From the NCBI RefSeq assembly GCF_014196305.1, contig NZ_JACIDJ010000001.1:1288290-1352289 (forward strand): a DNA stretch of 64,000 bases, written 5' to 3'. Shown in pieces: positions 18,794-27,937 of this stretch. Position 1 is the stretch's first letter. Every line of letters starts with the position of its first letter. This stretch comes from Roseococcus suduntuyensis (GTDB lineage Bacteria; Pseudomonadota; Alphaproteobacteria; Acetobacterales; Acetobacteraceae). The notes beneath the pieces were generated by a model. It saw only the letters and a program-made list of their open reading frames with translations, did not search any database and was not told the origin of the DNA. The position numbers were made by a program, and so were the translations under genes.

Positions 18794-19519
18794 ATGCCCA
18801 ACACCTCCCCCCAGCACATCGTCCGTTCCTATGACGACGACCTGAAGCGCCTGCTCGAGATGATCTCGCGCATGGGCGGCCTCGCCGAACGCCAGGTGGC
18901 CGACAGCGCCCAGGCGCTGATGCGCCGCGACACCGAGCTTGCCGCCGATGTGGTGCAGCGCGACGCCGCGCTCGACGAGATGGAGCGCGAGGTCGAGGCC
19001 TTCTGCGTCCGCCTGCTGGCGCTGCGCCAGCCCATGGCGCAGGACCTCCGCCTCATCATCGCCTGCATGAAGATCAGCCAGGACCTCGAGCGCATCGGCG
19101 ACTACGCGCGCAATGGCGCGAAGCGCGCCATCGTGGTGTCGCAGCAGCCGAGCCTTGGTTCCTTCAACGGCTTCGCCCGCATGGCGGAGATGGTGCAGGA
19201 AAACCTGAAGGACGCGATCGACGCGCTGGTCGAGGGCGACGCCGCCAAGGCCGATGCGGTCTGGGCCGCGGATGCGCCGATTGATGGCATCTACAACGGC
19301 ATCTTCCGCGAGATGCTGACCTTCATGATGGAAGACCCGCGCAACATCACCTCCGCCACGCACCTGCTCTTCATCGCGAAGAACATGGAGCGCATCGGCG
19401 ACCACGCGACCAACATCGCCGAGCGCGTGCATTTCGCCGTGCTGGGCAAGATGCTGACGGAAGAGCGCCCGAAGGCGGATGTCTCGGCCTCCGCCGTCGT
19501 CCGCCCGCCGGGCGAGTAA
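18794..19519 (+). CDS. phoU: Phosphate regulon accessory protein PhoU
   Basis: Cytoplasmic negative regulator that links the Pst transporter to the PhoR/PhoB system. The 241-residue protein has the duplicated three-helix PhoU fold, each half with an acidic metal-binding motif: KISQDLERIGDYARNGAKRA (first) and KNMERIGDHATNIAERV (second). ATG 18794 with AGGAC upstream. It lies 11 bases after pstB and 14 bases before phoB, completing the pstSCAB-phoU-phoB unit. Confidence 0.96.
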   Translation: MPNTSPQHIVRSYDDDLKRLLEMISRMGGLAERQVADSAQALMRRDTELAADVVQRDAALDEMEREVEAFCVRLLALRQPMAQDLRLIIACMKISQDLERIGDYARNGAKRAIVVSQQPSLGSFNGFARMAEMVQENLKDAIDALVEGDAAKADAVWAADAPIDGIYNGIFREMLTFMMEDPRNITSATHLLFIAKNMERIGDHATNIAERVHFAVLGKMLTEERPKADVSASAVVRPPGE

Positions 19520-19533
19520 CGAAGGACATGTCC

Positions 19534-20250
19534 ATGGCCGAAGCTCTCGGCGCGAATGGCGGCAAGCCCTCCATCCTGGTGGTGGAGGACGAGGCGCCCC
19601 TGCTGGCCCTGCTGCGCTACAATCTGGAGCGCCAGGGCTTCCATGTGGACGAGGCGACGGACGGGCAGGAGGCCCTGCTCCGCATCGCCGAGGCCAAGCC
19701 CGACCTGGTGCTGCTGGACTGGATGCTGCCGGCCATGTCCGGCATCGAGGTCTGTCGGCAAATCCGCCGCCGCCCCGCCACGCGCGACCTGCCCGTGATC
19801 ATGGTGACGGCCCGCACCGAGGACCAGGACGCGGTGCGCGCGCTGGACACGGGGGCGGACGACTACATCGCCAAGCCCTTCGCCGTGGAGGCGCTGATGG
19901 CGCGCATCCGCGCGCTGCTGCGGCGCTCCTCCACCGTCGCGGCCAAGGGCAGCCTGAGCTACCAGGACCTGCTCATGGACCAGGACGCCCACCGCGTGAC
20001 GCGGGCCGGGCGGGCGCTGCACCTCGGCCCCACGGAATACCGGCTGCTGGAATTCTTCATGTCCCATCCGCGCCGTGTGTTCACGCGGGAACAGTTGCTG
20101 GACGCGGTCTGGGGGCGGGATATCCATGTGGAGTTGCGCACGGTGGACGTCCATATCCGACGCCTCCGCAAGGCCATCAACGGCGACAGCGACATGGACC
20201 TGATCCGCACCGTCCGCTCGGCCGGCTACGCCCTCGACGCGGAGGGCTGA
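19534..20250 (+). CDS. phoB: Phosphate regulon response regulator PhoB
   Basis: OmpR/PhoB-type response regulator, 238 residues. The receiver domain has acid pocket residues Glu18/Asp19 (VVEDEAP), phosphoacceptor Asp62 in LVLLDWMLPAMSG, and the Lys of YIAKPF; the C-terminal winged helix includes FTREQLLDAVWGRDIHVELR and VDVHIRRLRKAI. It binds Pho boxes such as the candidates upstream of pstS and ugpB. I prefer ATG 19534 (AAGGA seven bases upstream) over ATG 19528, whose spacing would be one base. The partner kinase phoR is absent from the operon as seen here. Confidence 0.94.
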   Translation: MAEALGANGGKPSILVVEDEAPLLALLRYNLERQGFHVDEATDGQEALLRIAEAKPDLVLLDWMLPAMSGIEVCRQIRRRPATRDLPVIMVTARTEDQDAVRALDTGADDYIAKPFAVEALMARIRALLRRSSTVAAKGSLSYQDLLMDQDAHRVTRAGRALHLGPTEYRLLEFFMSHPRRVFTREQLLDAVWGRDIHVELRTVDVHIRRLRKAINGDSDMDLIRTVRSAGYALDAEG

Positions 20251-20277
20251 AGCGCCCCGGAACACCCTTCGGCCCCG

Positions 20278-20307
20278 TTGACACCCCGCGGCCCCGGTTC
20301 GACACTT
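20278..20307 (+). promoter_or_regulatory. Candidate sigma-70 promoter for the fatty-acid oxidation genes
   Basis: A perfect TTGACA (20278-20283) is followed 17-18 bases later by a poor -10 (GACACT/ACACTT). It lies in the 91-bp gap between phoB and the hydratase/dehydrogenase gene and would separate the two units. Weak because the -10 is poor. Confidence 0.3.
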
Positions 20308-20341
20308 GGGCATGAAAACGAAGCAAGACGGGGAAGACGCC

Positions 20342-22426
20342 ATGGCCGAAGAGCGGTTTGTGGAGCATGCGCGCGACGGCGACATCCATATCCTCCGGAT
20401 CGCCAACCCCCCGGTGAACACGCTGCGGACCGGGGTCCGCGCCGGGCTGCATGCGGGGATCGCGGCGGCGCTGCGCGAAGGCGCGCGCGCCATCATCCTG
20501 ATGGGCGAGGGGCGGATGTTCTCGGCCGGCGCCGAGATGACGGAGTTCAACAAGCCCCGCCAGCCGCCCAGCCTGCCCGAGGTCTTCGAGGCCATCGAAA
20601 CCAGCAAGGTGCCGGTCATCGCCGCCATCCATGGCAGCGCGCTGGGCGGCGGGCTGGAACTGGCGCTGGTGTGCCATGCGCGCGTGGCCTCGCCCACGGC
20701 CATGGTGGGGCTGCCCGAGGTGAAGCGCGGCTTCGTGCCCGGCGCGGGCGGCACCCAGCGCCTGCCGCGGCTGATCGGCGGCGAGGCGGCCCTCAAGATC
20801 ATCGTGGGCGGCGACCCCGTCTCGGCCGTCGAGGCGCAGAAGCTCGGTTTCATTGATGCCGTGCTGGAAGGCCCGCTGGAGGCCGCGGCGGTGGAATGGG
20901 CGCGGCAGAATTCCGGCCGAAGCTTCACCCTGGCCCGCAAGCGGGACGACAACATCAAGGGCGCGGACCTCGCTTCCTTCGACGCGCTGGCGGCGAGCCT
21001 GCTGAAGCGCACGCGCGGGCAGGAAAGCCCCAAGGGCTGCGCCCAGGCCGTGCGCGCCGCACTCACCGGCAGCTTCGAGGACGGGCTGAACACCGAGCGC
21101 GAAATCTTCCAGAAGCTGGTGGCCGGCGAGCAGAGCTTCGCGCTCCGTCACATCTTCTTCGGCGAGCGCGAGGCGGCCCGCGTGCCCGACATGCCGGCCG
21201 AGACGCACCCGCTGCCCGTCAAGCGCGCCGTCGTCATCGGCGGCGGCACCATGGGCGGCGGCATCGCGATGAGCTTCGCGAATTTCGGCATCCCCGTGAC
21301 CATGGTGGAGCAGACCCAGGAGGCGCTCGACCGTGGCCTCAAGAAGTGCGAGGCGAACTGGGAACGCACGCTGAAATCCGGCCGCCTGTCCGAGGCCGAC
21401 TACGCCAAGCGCCGCGCCCTGCTGACCGGCAGCACCGACATGGGCGTGGTGGCCGAGGCCGACCTCGTCATCGAGGCGGTGTTCGAGGACATCAACGTGA
21501 AGAAGGAAATCTTCGCGAAACTGGACGCCATCGCGCGGCCGGGTGTGGTGCTGGCCTCCAACACCTCCACGCTGGACATCGACGCCATCGCCTCGGCCAC
21601 GAAGCGGCCGGAGCTGGTGGTGGGGATGCATTTCTTCTCCCCCGCCAATGTCATGAAGCTGCTGGAGATCGTGCGCGGGAAGGCCTCCTCCTTCGAGGCC
21701 ATCGCGACGGCCATGGATGTCGGCAAGCGCATCGGCAAGGTGAACGTGGTCGTCGGCAATTGCGATGGCTTCGTGGGCAACCGCATGACCGGCAAGCGCG
21801 GCTTCCAGCTGGAACGCCTGCTGCTGGAAGGCGCTCTGCCGGCCGATATTGATCGCGCCATGGAGACCTACGGCATGGCCATGGGGCCTTGTGCCACGGG
21901 TGACCTGGCGGGCCTCGACATCGGCGCCGCCGTCCGCAAGGCGCGCGGCACCAAGGCCCCCATCGCTGATGCGCTGGTCGCTGCCGGCCGCTACGGCCAG
22001 AAGACCGGCAAGGGCTGGTACATGTATGACGAGAAGCGCACCCGCCTGCCCGACCCGGAGGTGGAGCGCATCATCGTCGAGATGAGCGAGCAGCACCAGG
22101 TGAAGCGCCGCAAGATCGAGGACGCCGAAATCCTGGAGCGCATGCTGCTGCCCATGGTGAACGAGGGCGCGCGCATCCTGGAGGAAGGCATCGCCTCCCG
22201 CGCCGTGGATATCGACGTGATCTTCTGCAACGGCTTCGGCTGGCCGGCCTGGCGTGGCGGCCCCATGTTCTGGGCGGACCGCATGGGCCTCAAGGCCGTG
22301 CGCGACCGGCTGGCCCAATACGCCGAGGCGACCAACGACCCCAACCTCAAGCCCGCCGCCCTCATCGAGAAGCTCGCCGCCGAGGGCGGCAGCTTCGCCG
22401 CGATGGGCGCGAAGCGGGCGGCATAG
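20342..22426 (+). CDS. Fused enoyl-CoA hydratase/3-hydroxyacyl-CoA dehydrogenase
   Basis: Bifunctional beta-oxidation enzyme of about 694 residues (FadB/FadJ type, short form). The N-terminal crotonase domain has the two oxyanion-hole segments RMFSAGAEMTEF and IHGSALGGGLELALV and the acid region GLPEVKRGFVPGAGGTQRLP. The central NAD-binding domain shows VVIGGGTMGGGIAMSFANFG (near 300), and GMHFFSPANVMKLLEIV contains the catalytic His; the C-terminal dimer domain has GWYMYDEKRT. ATG 20342 has GGGGAAG upstream; ATG 20312 is an alternative. It is followed by two acyl-CoA dehydrogenase genes in one operon; no thiolase is present. Confidence 0.95.
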   Translation: MAEERFVEHARDGDIHILRIANPPVNTLRTGVRAGLHAGIAAALREGARAIILMGEGRMFSAGAEMTEFNKPRQPPSLPEVFEAIETSKVPVIAAIHGSALGGGLELALVCHARVASPTAMVGLPEVKRGFVPGAGGTQRLPRLIGGEAALKIIVGGDPVSAVEAQKLGFIDAVLEGPLEAAAVEWARQNSGRSFTLARKRDDNIKGADLASFDALAASLLKRTRGQESPKGCAQAVRAALTGSFEDGLNTEREIFQKLVAGEQSFALRHIFFGEREAARVPDMPAETHPLPVKRAVVIGGGTMGGGIAMSFANFGIPVTMVEQTQEALDRGLKKCEANWERTLKSGRLSEADYAKRRALLTGSTDMGVVAEADLVIEAVFEDINVKKEIFAKLDAIARPGVVLASNTSTLDIDAIASATKRPELVVGMHFFSPANVMKLLEIVRGKASSFEAIATAMDVGKRIGKVNVVVGNCDGFVGNRMTGKRGFQLERLLLEGALPADIDRAMETYGMAMGPCATGDLAGLDIGAAVRKARGTKAPIADALVAAGRYGQKTGKGWYMYDEKRTRLPDPEVERIIVEMSEQHQVKRRKIEDAEILERMLLPMVNEGARILEEGIASRAVDIDVIFCNGFGWPAWRGGPMFWADRMGLKAVRDRLAQYAEATNDPNLKPAALIEKLAAEGGSFAAMGAKRAA

Positions 22427-22438
22427 GAGAGAGACCCC

Positions 22439-23641
22439 ATGGAACTCCGCTTCACCGATGAGGAGCGCGCCTTCCGGCAGGAGGTGCGCGACTTCCTCGC
22501 CGCCGAATGCCCGGACGCCACGCGCCAGCACATGATCGCCGGCAAGTCCCCCACCAAGGAGATGGTGGTGGAGTGGCAGCGCAAGCTGAACAAGCGCGGC
22601 TGGGCCGCCCCCGAATGGCCGAAGGACCATGGCGGCCCCGGCTGGACGCCCGCGCAGAAGTACATCTTCCGCGAGGAGCTGCAGATGTGGCCGGCGCCCT
22701 CGCCGCTCGGCTTCAACATCAACATGTGCGGCCCCGTGATCATCGAGTTCGGCACGCCGGAGCAGAAGGCCCGCTTCCTGCCGCGCATGCTGAACCTGGA
22801 CGACTGGTGGTGCCAGGGTTTCTCCGAACCCGGCGCCGGTTCGGACCTGGCGGGTCTCAAGACCCGCGCGGTGCGTGATGGCGACCATTGGGTCATCAAC
22901 GGCCAGAAGACCTGGACCACGCTGGCGCAGCACGCCGACTGGATCTTCGTCCTCGCCCGCACCGACCCCGCGGCGAAGAAGCAGGAGGGCATTTCCTTCT
23001 TCCTCGTGGACATGAAGACGCCCGGCATCACCGTGCGCCCGATCGTCACGATCGAGGGCGGGCATGAGGTGAACGAGGTCTTCTTCGACGATGTGAAGGT
23101 GCCGCTGGATCACCTCGTCGGCCAGGAGAACAAGGGCTGGGATTGCGCCAAGTTCCTGCTGGGCAATGAGCGCTTCGGCCAGGCCCGCGTGGGCGCCAGC
23201 CGCGAGCGCATCCGCCGCCTCAAGATCATCGCGCGGGAGACGATGGACGGGGACCGCCCCCTCATCGAGGACCCCGAATTCCGCCGCCAGATGACCGAGA
23301 TGGAAATCGAGCTGAAGGCGTTGGAAATGACGGTGATGCGCGTCATCGCCAACGAAACCAAGCGCGCCGGCACCGGCAAGCCCGACCCCGCGACGTCGGT
23401 GCTCAAGATCAAGGGCACCGAGATCCAGCAGGGGGTCTCGGAGCTGCTGATGAAGGCCGCCGGCCCCTATGCCTGGGTGGATGGCGACCCCGACGCCGAG
23501 GGCACGAACGAGTGGGACGTGGCGCCCGACTGGGCCTTCGGCCTGGCTGGCGTCTACTTCAACTGGCGCAAGCAGAGCATCTACGGTGGGTCCAACGAGA
23601 TCCAGCGCAACATCATGGCGAAGGCCTTCCTGGGCCTCTGA
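22439..23641 (+). CDS. Acyl-CoA dehydrogenase (first of two)
   Basis: FAD-dependent dehydrogenase of 400 residues that introduces the alpha-beta double bond in acyl-CoA. It shows FSEPGAGSDLAGLKTRAVR (FAD/substrate segment near 129-147), INGQKTWTTLAQHADWIFVL, and the C-terminal YGGSNEIQRNIMAKAFLGL. The ~400-residue size, the insert before the last helix (VDGDPDAEGTNEWDVAP) and the pairing with a second, divergent paralogue resemble heterodimeric dehydrogenases for bulky acyl groups as well as ordinary medium-chain enzymes. It lies 12 bases after the hydratase/dehydrogenase gene and 7 before the next dehydrogenase. Confidence 0.92.
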   Translation: MELRFTDEERAFRQEVRDFLAAECPDATRQHMIAGKSPTKEMVVEWQRKLNKRGWAAPEWPKDHGGPGWTPAQKYIFREELQMWPAPSPLGFNINMCGPVIIEFGTPEQKARFLPRMLNLDDWWCQGFSEPGAGSDLAGLKTRAVRDGDHWVINGQKTWTTLAQHADWIFVLARTDPAAKKQEGISFFLVDMKTPGITVRPIVTIEGGHEVNEVFFDDVKVPLDHLVGQENKGWDCAKFLLGNERFGQARVGASRERIRRLKIIARETMDGDRPLIEDPEFRRQMTEMEIELKALEMTVMRVIANETKRAGTGKPDPATSVLKIKGTEIQQGVSELLMKAAGPYAWVDGDPDAEGTNEWDVAPDWAFGLAGVYFNWRKQSIYGGSNEIQRNIMAKAFLGL

Positions 23642-23648
23642 GGATCAC

Positions 23649-24794
23649 ATGGACTTCGACCTGAACGAATCCCAGGGGATGCTGCAGGACAGCGTCCGCA
23701 AGCTGCTCTCGGACAAGTATGGCTTCGAGAACCGCAAGGCCTATCTCGCCAGCGAGACGGGCTGGAGCCGCGACCTCTGGGCCCAATACGCCGATCTTGG
23801 CCTGCTGGGCCTGCCCTTCGACGAGGAGGATGGCGGCTTCGGCGGCGGCGGCGAAGAAGTGATGATCGTGGCGGAACAGATGGGCCGCCACATCACGCTG
23901 GAGCCCTGGCTCAGCACTGTCGTGCTGGGCGGCGGATTCCTGCGCCATGGCGCGGCGGCGGACCTCCGCGCCGACATGGTGGCGGGGGTGGCCGGCGGCG
24001 GCGTGCTGCTGGCCTTCGCCCAGCAGGAGCGCCAGTCGCGCTATGACCTGCACGATGTCGCGACCACCGCGAAGAAGGATGGCGCGTCCTGGGTCATCAC
24101 CGGCCGCAAGGGCATGGTGCTGCATGGCGACACGGCCGACCACTTCATCGTGACGGCGCGCATCTCGGGCAACCGGCGCGACAAGGGCGGCATCGGCGTC
24201 TTCCTGGTGCCCGCCAAAGCCGAGGGTGTGGCCGTGCGCGGCTTCCGCCAGGTGGATGGCAGCCGCGCGGCCGAGGTGGAGTTCAGCGACGCCCGCGCCG
24301 AACATGCGCTGGGCACGCCGGAAGACGGCCTGGCCCTCGTGGACAAGGTGGTGGACGAGGCCATCGCGGCCCTGGCCGCCGAGGCCATCGGCGCCATGGA
24401 CGTGGTCCATGCCATGACGCTGGACTACATGAAGACGCGCCAGCAGTTCGGGAAGCCCATCGGCAGCTTCCAGGCCCTGCAGCACAAGGCCGCGGACATG
24501 CTGGTGGCGATCGAGCAGTCGCGCTCCATGGCCTATTTCGCCACCATGGCCGCCCGCGATCCGGATGCGGCGGAGCGCCGCCGCAACATGCACGCGGTGA
24601 AGGCACAGATCGGCCGGTCGCAGCGCCTGGTGGGGCAGGAGGCCATCCAGCTCCATGGCGGCATCGCCATGACGATGGAATACGCCGCCGGCCACTACTT
24701 CAAGCGGCTGACGGTGAACGAGGCCAGCTTCGGCGACACCGACTTCCACCTGCGCTCGCTCTCCGACCTGGGCGGGCTGGTGCAGGCCGCCTAA
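23649..24794 (+). CDS. Acyl-CoA dehydrogenase (second of two)
   Basis: 381-residue acyl-CoA dehydrogenase family protein, ATG 23649, seven bases after its neighbour. It keeps the fold (LNESQGMLQDSVRKLL, VITGRKGMVLHGDTADHFIV, TRQQFGKPIGSFQALQHKAA, QEAIQLHGGIAMTMEYAAGH) but the FAD-contact segment after the middle domain is poorly conserved (AFAQQERQSRYDLHDV in place of the usual TEP-GSD run). This asymmetry with the upstream paralogue is what is seen in alpha-2-beta-2 heteromeric dehydrogenases, in which one chain supplies the base and the other most FAD contacts. Heteromer formation is inferred. Confidence 0.9.
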   Translation: MDFDLNESQGMLQDSVRKLLSDKYGFENRKAYLASETGWSRDLWAQYADLGLLGLPFDEEDGGFGGGGEEVMIVAEQMGRHITLEPWLSTVVLGGGFLRHGAAADLRADMVAGVAGGGVLLAFAQQERQSRYDLHDVATTAKKDGASWVITGRKGMVLHGDTADHFIVTARISGNRRDKGGIGVFLVPAKAEGVAVRGFRQVDGSRAAEVEFSDARAEHALGTPEDGLALVDKVVDEAIAALAAEAIGAMDVVHAMTLDYMKTRQQFGKPIGSFQALQHKAADMLVAIEQSRSMAYFATMAARDPDAAERRRNMHAVKAQIGRSQRLVGQEAIQLHGGIAMTMEYAAGHYFKRLTVNEASFGDTDFHLRSLSDLGGLVQAA

Positions 24795-24801
24795 CACCTT
24801 A

Positions 24802-24835
24802 CCGCCGCACCGCATTTCCTGTTGCGGTGCGGCGG
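24802..24835 (+). terminator. Terminator after the acyl-CoA dehydrogenase operon
   Basis: CCGCCGCACCGC (24802-24813) and GCGGTGCGGCGG (24824-24835) form a perfect 12-bp stem with a ten-base loop, eight bases after the TAA, followed by the T-containing GGCTCTTGCTTTGC. A clear operon boundary. Confidence 0.8.
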
Positions 24836-24876
24836 GGCTCTTGCTTTGCTGCGCGCCTCAGCCCCGGAGGCCCGCC

Positions 24877-26091
24877 ATGACCATCGCCCTGCCACGCCGC
24901 GCCGCTCTGCTGGGCGCCGCCGCCACCTTGGCCGCTCCTGCGGTTCACGCGCAGGAAGGTCCGATCCGCATCGGCGAGATCAATTCCTATTCCGCGCAGC
25001 CGGCCTTCCTCACCCCCTACCGCAACGCCTGGATGATGGCGCAGGACGAGGTGAACGCGGCCGGCGGCATCAATGGCCGCCGAATCGAGACGGTGTTCCG
25101 CGACGATGGCGGGCGGCCCGAGGACGCCGTGCGCCATGCCGGCGAGCTGGTGAACAATGAGCGCGTGGCGCTGCTCTCGGGCGGGTTCCTGTCCAATGTG
25201 GGCCTGGCCGTGGCGGACTTCGCCAACCAGAACCGCCGCCTCTACGTGGCGTCCGAGCCGCTGACCGACGCGTTGGTCTGGGCGCGTGGCAACCGCTTCA
25301 CCTTCCGCCTGCGTCCCTCGACCTACATGCAGTGCGCCATGCTGGTGGAGGAGGCCGCCAAGCTGCCCGCCCGGCGCTGGGCGACCGTCGCGCCCAACTA
25401 CGAATACGGGCAGTCGGCCGTGCGCTGGTTCAAGGAATTGCTGACGCGCGCCAAGCCCGATGTGCAGTTCGTGGCGGAGCAATTCCCCGCGCTCGGCCGC
25501 ATTGACGCGGGGGCCACGGTGCAGGCGCTGGCCGGCGCGAACCCCGAGGCCATCTTCAACGTCACCTTCGGCGCGGACCTCACCAACTTCGTGCGCCAAG
25601 GCAGCACGCGCGGGCTGTTCGAGCGCCGCAGCGTCGTCTCCCTGCTGACGGGCGAACCCGAATACCTCGACCCGCTGGGCGACGAGGCGCCGGAGGGCTG
25701 GATCGTCACCGGTTATCCGTGGGAGGAGCTGAACACGGAAGGCCATACCCGCTTCCGCGAGAATTACCGCCGGCGCTTCAACACCCATCCGCGCCTGGGT
25801 TCGGTGGTGGCCTATGACACCGTCTCGGCCATCGTCGCCATGCTGCGGAAGTCGGGCGGCACCGGGACCGACGCCATGATCGAGGCGATGCGCGGCCTGA
25901 CCTTCCCCACCGCCTTCGGCGAGGCCGAGGTGGAGTTCCGCGCCATCGACCATCAATCCACGCTGGGCGCCTATATCGGCCGCACGGCGCTGCGCCGCGG
26001 TCGCGGGGTGATGGTGGATTGGCGCTATGCCGATGGGCGCAACTACCTGCCCACGGATGAGGTGGTGCGCACGCTGCGTCCGCAGGGCTAG
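24877..26091 (+). CDS. Branched-chain-type ABC transporter substrate-binding protein (LivK family)
   Basis: Periplasmic type-I binding protein of 404 residues. Signal peptide at 1-26 (MTIALPRRAALLGAAATLAA, ending VHAQ), then the family start IRIGEINSYSAQPAF and DEVNAAGGINGRRIETVFRD. ATG 24877 has GGAGG seven bases upstream. It heads a liv-type operon with a fused LivHM permease and both ATPases. Such systems carry branched-chain amino acids but also urea, amides and aromatic acids; the N-carbamoyl amino acid hydrolase downstream hints at an amide or carbamoyl substrate, an inference from position. Confidence 0.9.
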   Translation: MTIALPRRAALLGAAATLAAPAVHAQEGPIRIGEINSYSAQPAFLTPYRNAWMMAQDEVNAAGGINGRRIETVFRDDGGRPEDAVRHAGELVNNERVALLSGGFLSNVGLAVADFANQNRRLYVASEPLTDALVWARGNRFTFRLRPSTYMQCAMLVEEAAKLPARRWATVAPNYEYGQSAVRWFKELLTRAKPDVQFVAEQFPALGRIDAGATVQALAGANPEAIFNVTFGADLTNFVRQGSTRGLFERRSVVSLLTGEPEYLDPLGDEAPEGWIVTGYPWEELNTEGHTRFRENYRRRFNTHPRLGSVVAYDTVSAIVAMLRKSGGTGTDAMIEAMRGLTFPTAFGEAEVEFRAIDHQSTLGAYIGRTALRRGRGVMVDWRYADGRNYLPTDEVVRTLRPQG

Positions 26092-26098
26092 TCCACCC

Positions 26099-27937
26099 TT
26101 GTTCGAGAACCTGTTGGTGCAGGGCCTGTCCGGCCTTGCATCGGCCTCCTCGCTGTTCCTGGTGGCGTCCGGGCTGACGGTCATCTTCGGCGTCACGCGC
26201 ATCGTGAACTTCGCGCATGGCAGCCTCTACATGATGGGCGCCTACCTCTCCTGGACGCTGGTGACGGCGCTGCCGCGCGGACACCTCGGCTTCTGGGGCG
26301 GGGTGCTGGTGGCCGCGCTGATCGTGGGCGTCATCGGCGTGCTGATCGAGGTGCTGCTGCTGCGCCGCATCTACAAGGCGCCGGAGCTGTTCCAGCTGCT
26401 GGGCACCTTCGGCGTGGTGCTGATCGTGCAGGATGTGGCGCTGATGATCTGGGGGCCGCAGGATCTGCTGGGCCCGCGCGCGCCCGGGCTGCGCGGCGCG
26501 GTCGAGATCCTGGGCGTGCGCTTCCCCCTCTATGAACTGTTCCTCATCGCCGTGGGGCCGGTGGTGCTGGGCCTGCTCTGGCTGCTGTTTCACCGCACGC
26601 GCTGGGGCACCACGGTGCGGGCCGCGACGGCCGACCGCGAGATGGTGGGCGCGCTCGGCGTCAACCAGCGCATGCTGTTCACGACGGTGTTCTTCCTGGG
26701 CTCGGTGCTGGCGGGGTTGGGCGGCGCGCTGCAATTGCCGCGCGAGAGCGTGAACCTGCAGATGGACCTGGCCATCATCGCCGAGGCCTTCGTGGTGGTC
26801 GTCATCGGCGGGCTGGGCTCCTTGCCCGGGGCCTTCCTGGCGGCGCTGCTGCTGGGGCAGTTGCAGGCCTTCGGCATCCTGATCTTTCCCAAGATCACGC
26901 TGGTGCTGGCCTTCCTGGTGATGGCGGTGGTGCTGGTGGTGCGGCCGCACGGGCTGCTGGGCCGCCCGCCCGCCAGTGCCCATGCCGCGCATGTGGTCGA
27001 ACCGCCCTACCCGCCGGCCACGCCACTGGCGCGAAACCTTGGCTTCGCGGCGCTGGCGCTGGCCGTGCTGGTGCCGCCCTTCATGGGCGAGTTCGCGCTG
27101 ATCGTCTTCACCGAGATCGCCATCATGGTGCTCTTCGCCGCCAGCCTGCATTTCATCATGGGGCCGGGCGGCATGGCGAGCTTCGGCCACGCCGCCTATT
27201 TCGGCCTGGGCGCCTATGGCGCCGCGCTGCTGGCCAAGCATTTCGCGGCCCCCATGGAACTCGGCCTCTTCGCCGCGCCGCTGATGGCGGGCTTCGCGGG
27301 CGTGGTGTTTGGCTGGTTCTGCGTGCGGCTCTCCGGCGTCTATGCCGCGATGCTGACGCTCGCTTTCGCGCAGATCGCCTGGTCCACGGCCTTCCAGTGG
27401 GTGGAGATAACGGGGGGCGACAATGGCATATTGGGCGTCTGGCCCAGCGCCTGGGCGCAGCCGAAGCTGGTCTATTACTACATGGCCCTGGTGCTGTGCG
27501 TGGGCGTCACGCTGCTGCTGCGCCGCGCCATCTTCGCGCCCTTCGGCTACGCGCTGCGGGCGGGCCGCGACAGCCCGCTGCGGGCCGAGGCGATCGGCAT
27601 GGACGGGTTCCGCATCCGCTGGGTGGCGTTCATTCTGGCGGCCATCGCCGCAGGCATCGCGGGGGGGCTCTTCGCCTATGCCAAGGGCAGCGTCTTCCCC
27701 ACCTACATGGCCATCCCGCGCAGCGTGGACGCGCTGCTGATGGTGCTGCTGGGCGGCGTGCAGACGGTCAGCGGGCCCATCGTCGGCGCGCTCGCCTACA
27801 CCTGGATCCATGAGCAACTGATGCGCAGCTTCGACCTCTGGCGGCTGTTCCTGGGCAGCGTCATCGTGGCGCTGGTGCTGTTCTTCCCGCAGGGGCTGGT
27901 GGGCGCGGCGCAGCGGCTCACGGAGCGGCGGAAATGA
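26099..27937 (+). CDS. Fused LivH-LivM branched-chain-type ABC permease
   Basis: Single 612-residue protein combining both membrane subunits. The first half is LivH-like (ASSLFLVASGLTVIFGVTRI, NFAHGSLYMMGAYLSW; EAA-type loop RAATADREMVGALGVNQRML); a linker of about 30 residues at ~300-325 joins a LivM-like half (GPGGMASFGHAAYFGLGAYG, ITGGDNGILGVW, ALRAGRDSPLRAEAIGMDG). The likely start is TTG 26099, seven bases after livK, since upstream in-frame codons lie inside livK. The stop overlaps the LivG start by four bases. Confidence 0.9.
   Translation: MFENLLVQGLSGLASASSLFLVASGLTVIFGVTRIVNFAHGSLYMMGAYLSWTLVTALPRGHLGFWGGVLVAALIVGVIGVLIEVLLLRRIYKAPELFQLLGTFGVVLIVQDVALMIWGPQDLLGPRAPGLRGAVEILGVRFPLYELFLIAVGPVVLGLLWLLFHRTRWGTTVRAATADREMVGALGVNQRMLFTTVFFLGSVLAGLGGALQLPRESVNLQMDLAIIAEAFVVVVIGGLGSLPGAFLAALLLGQLQAFGILIFPKITLVLAFLVMAVVLVVRPHGLLGRPPASAHAAHVVEPPYPPATPLARNLGFAALALAVLVPPFMGEFALIVFTEIAIMVLFAASLHFIMGPGGMASFGHAAYFGLGAYGAALLAKHFAAPMELGLFAAPLMAGFAGVVFGWFCVRLSGVYAAMLTLAFAQIAWSTAFQWVEITGGDNGILGVWPSAWAQPKLVYYYMALVLCVGVTLLLRRAIFAPFGYALRAGRDSPLRAEAIGMDGFRIRWVAFILAAIAAGIAGGLFAYAKGSVFPTYMAIPRSVDALLMVLLGGVQTVSGPIVGALAYTWIHEQLMRSFDLWRLFLGSVIVALVLFFPQGLVGAAQRLTERRK

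Noticed and set aside
20177-23113. 978-codon minus-strand open frame opposite the fatty-acid oxidation genes
   Set aside because: Mirror of the conserved crotonase/dehydrogenase and acyl-CoA dehydrogenase genes; low-complexity translation without motifs.
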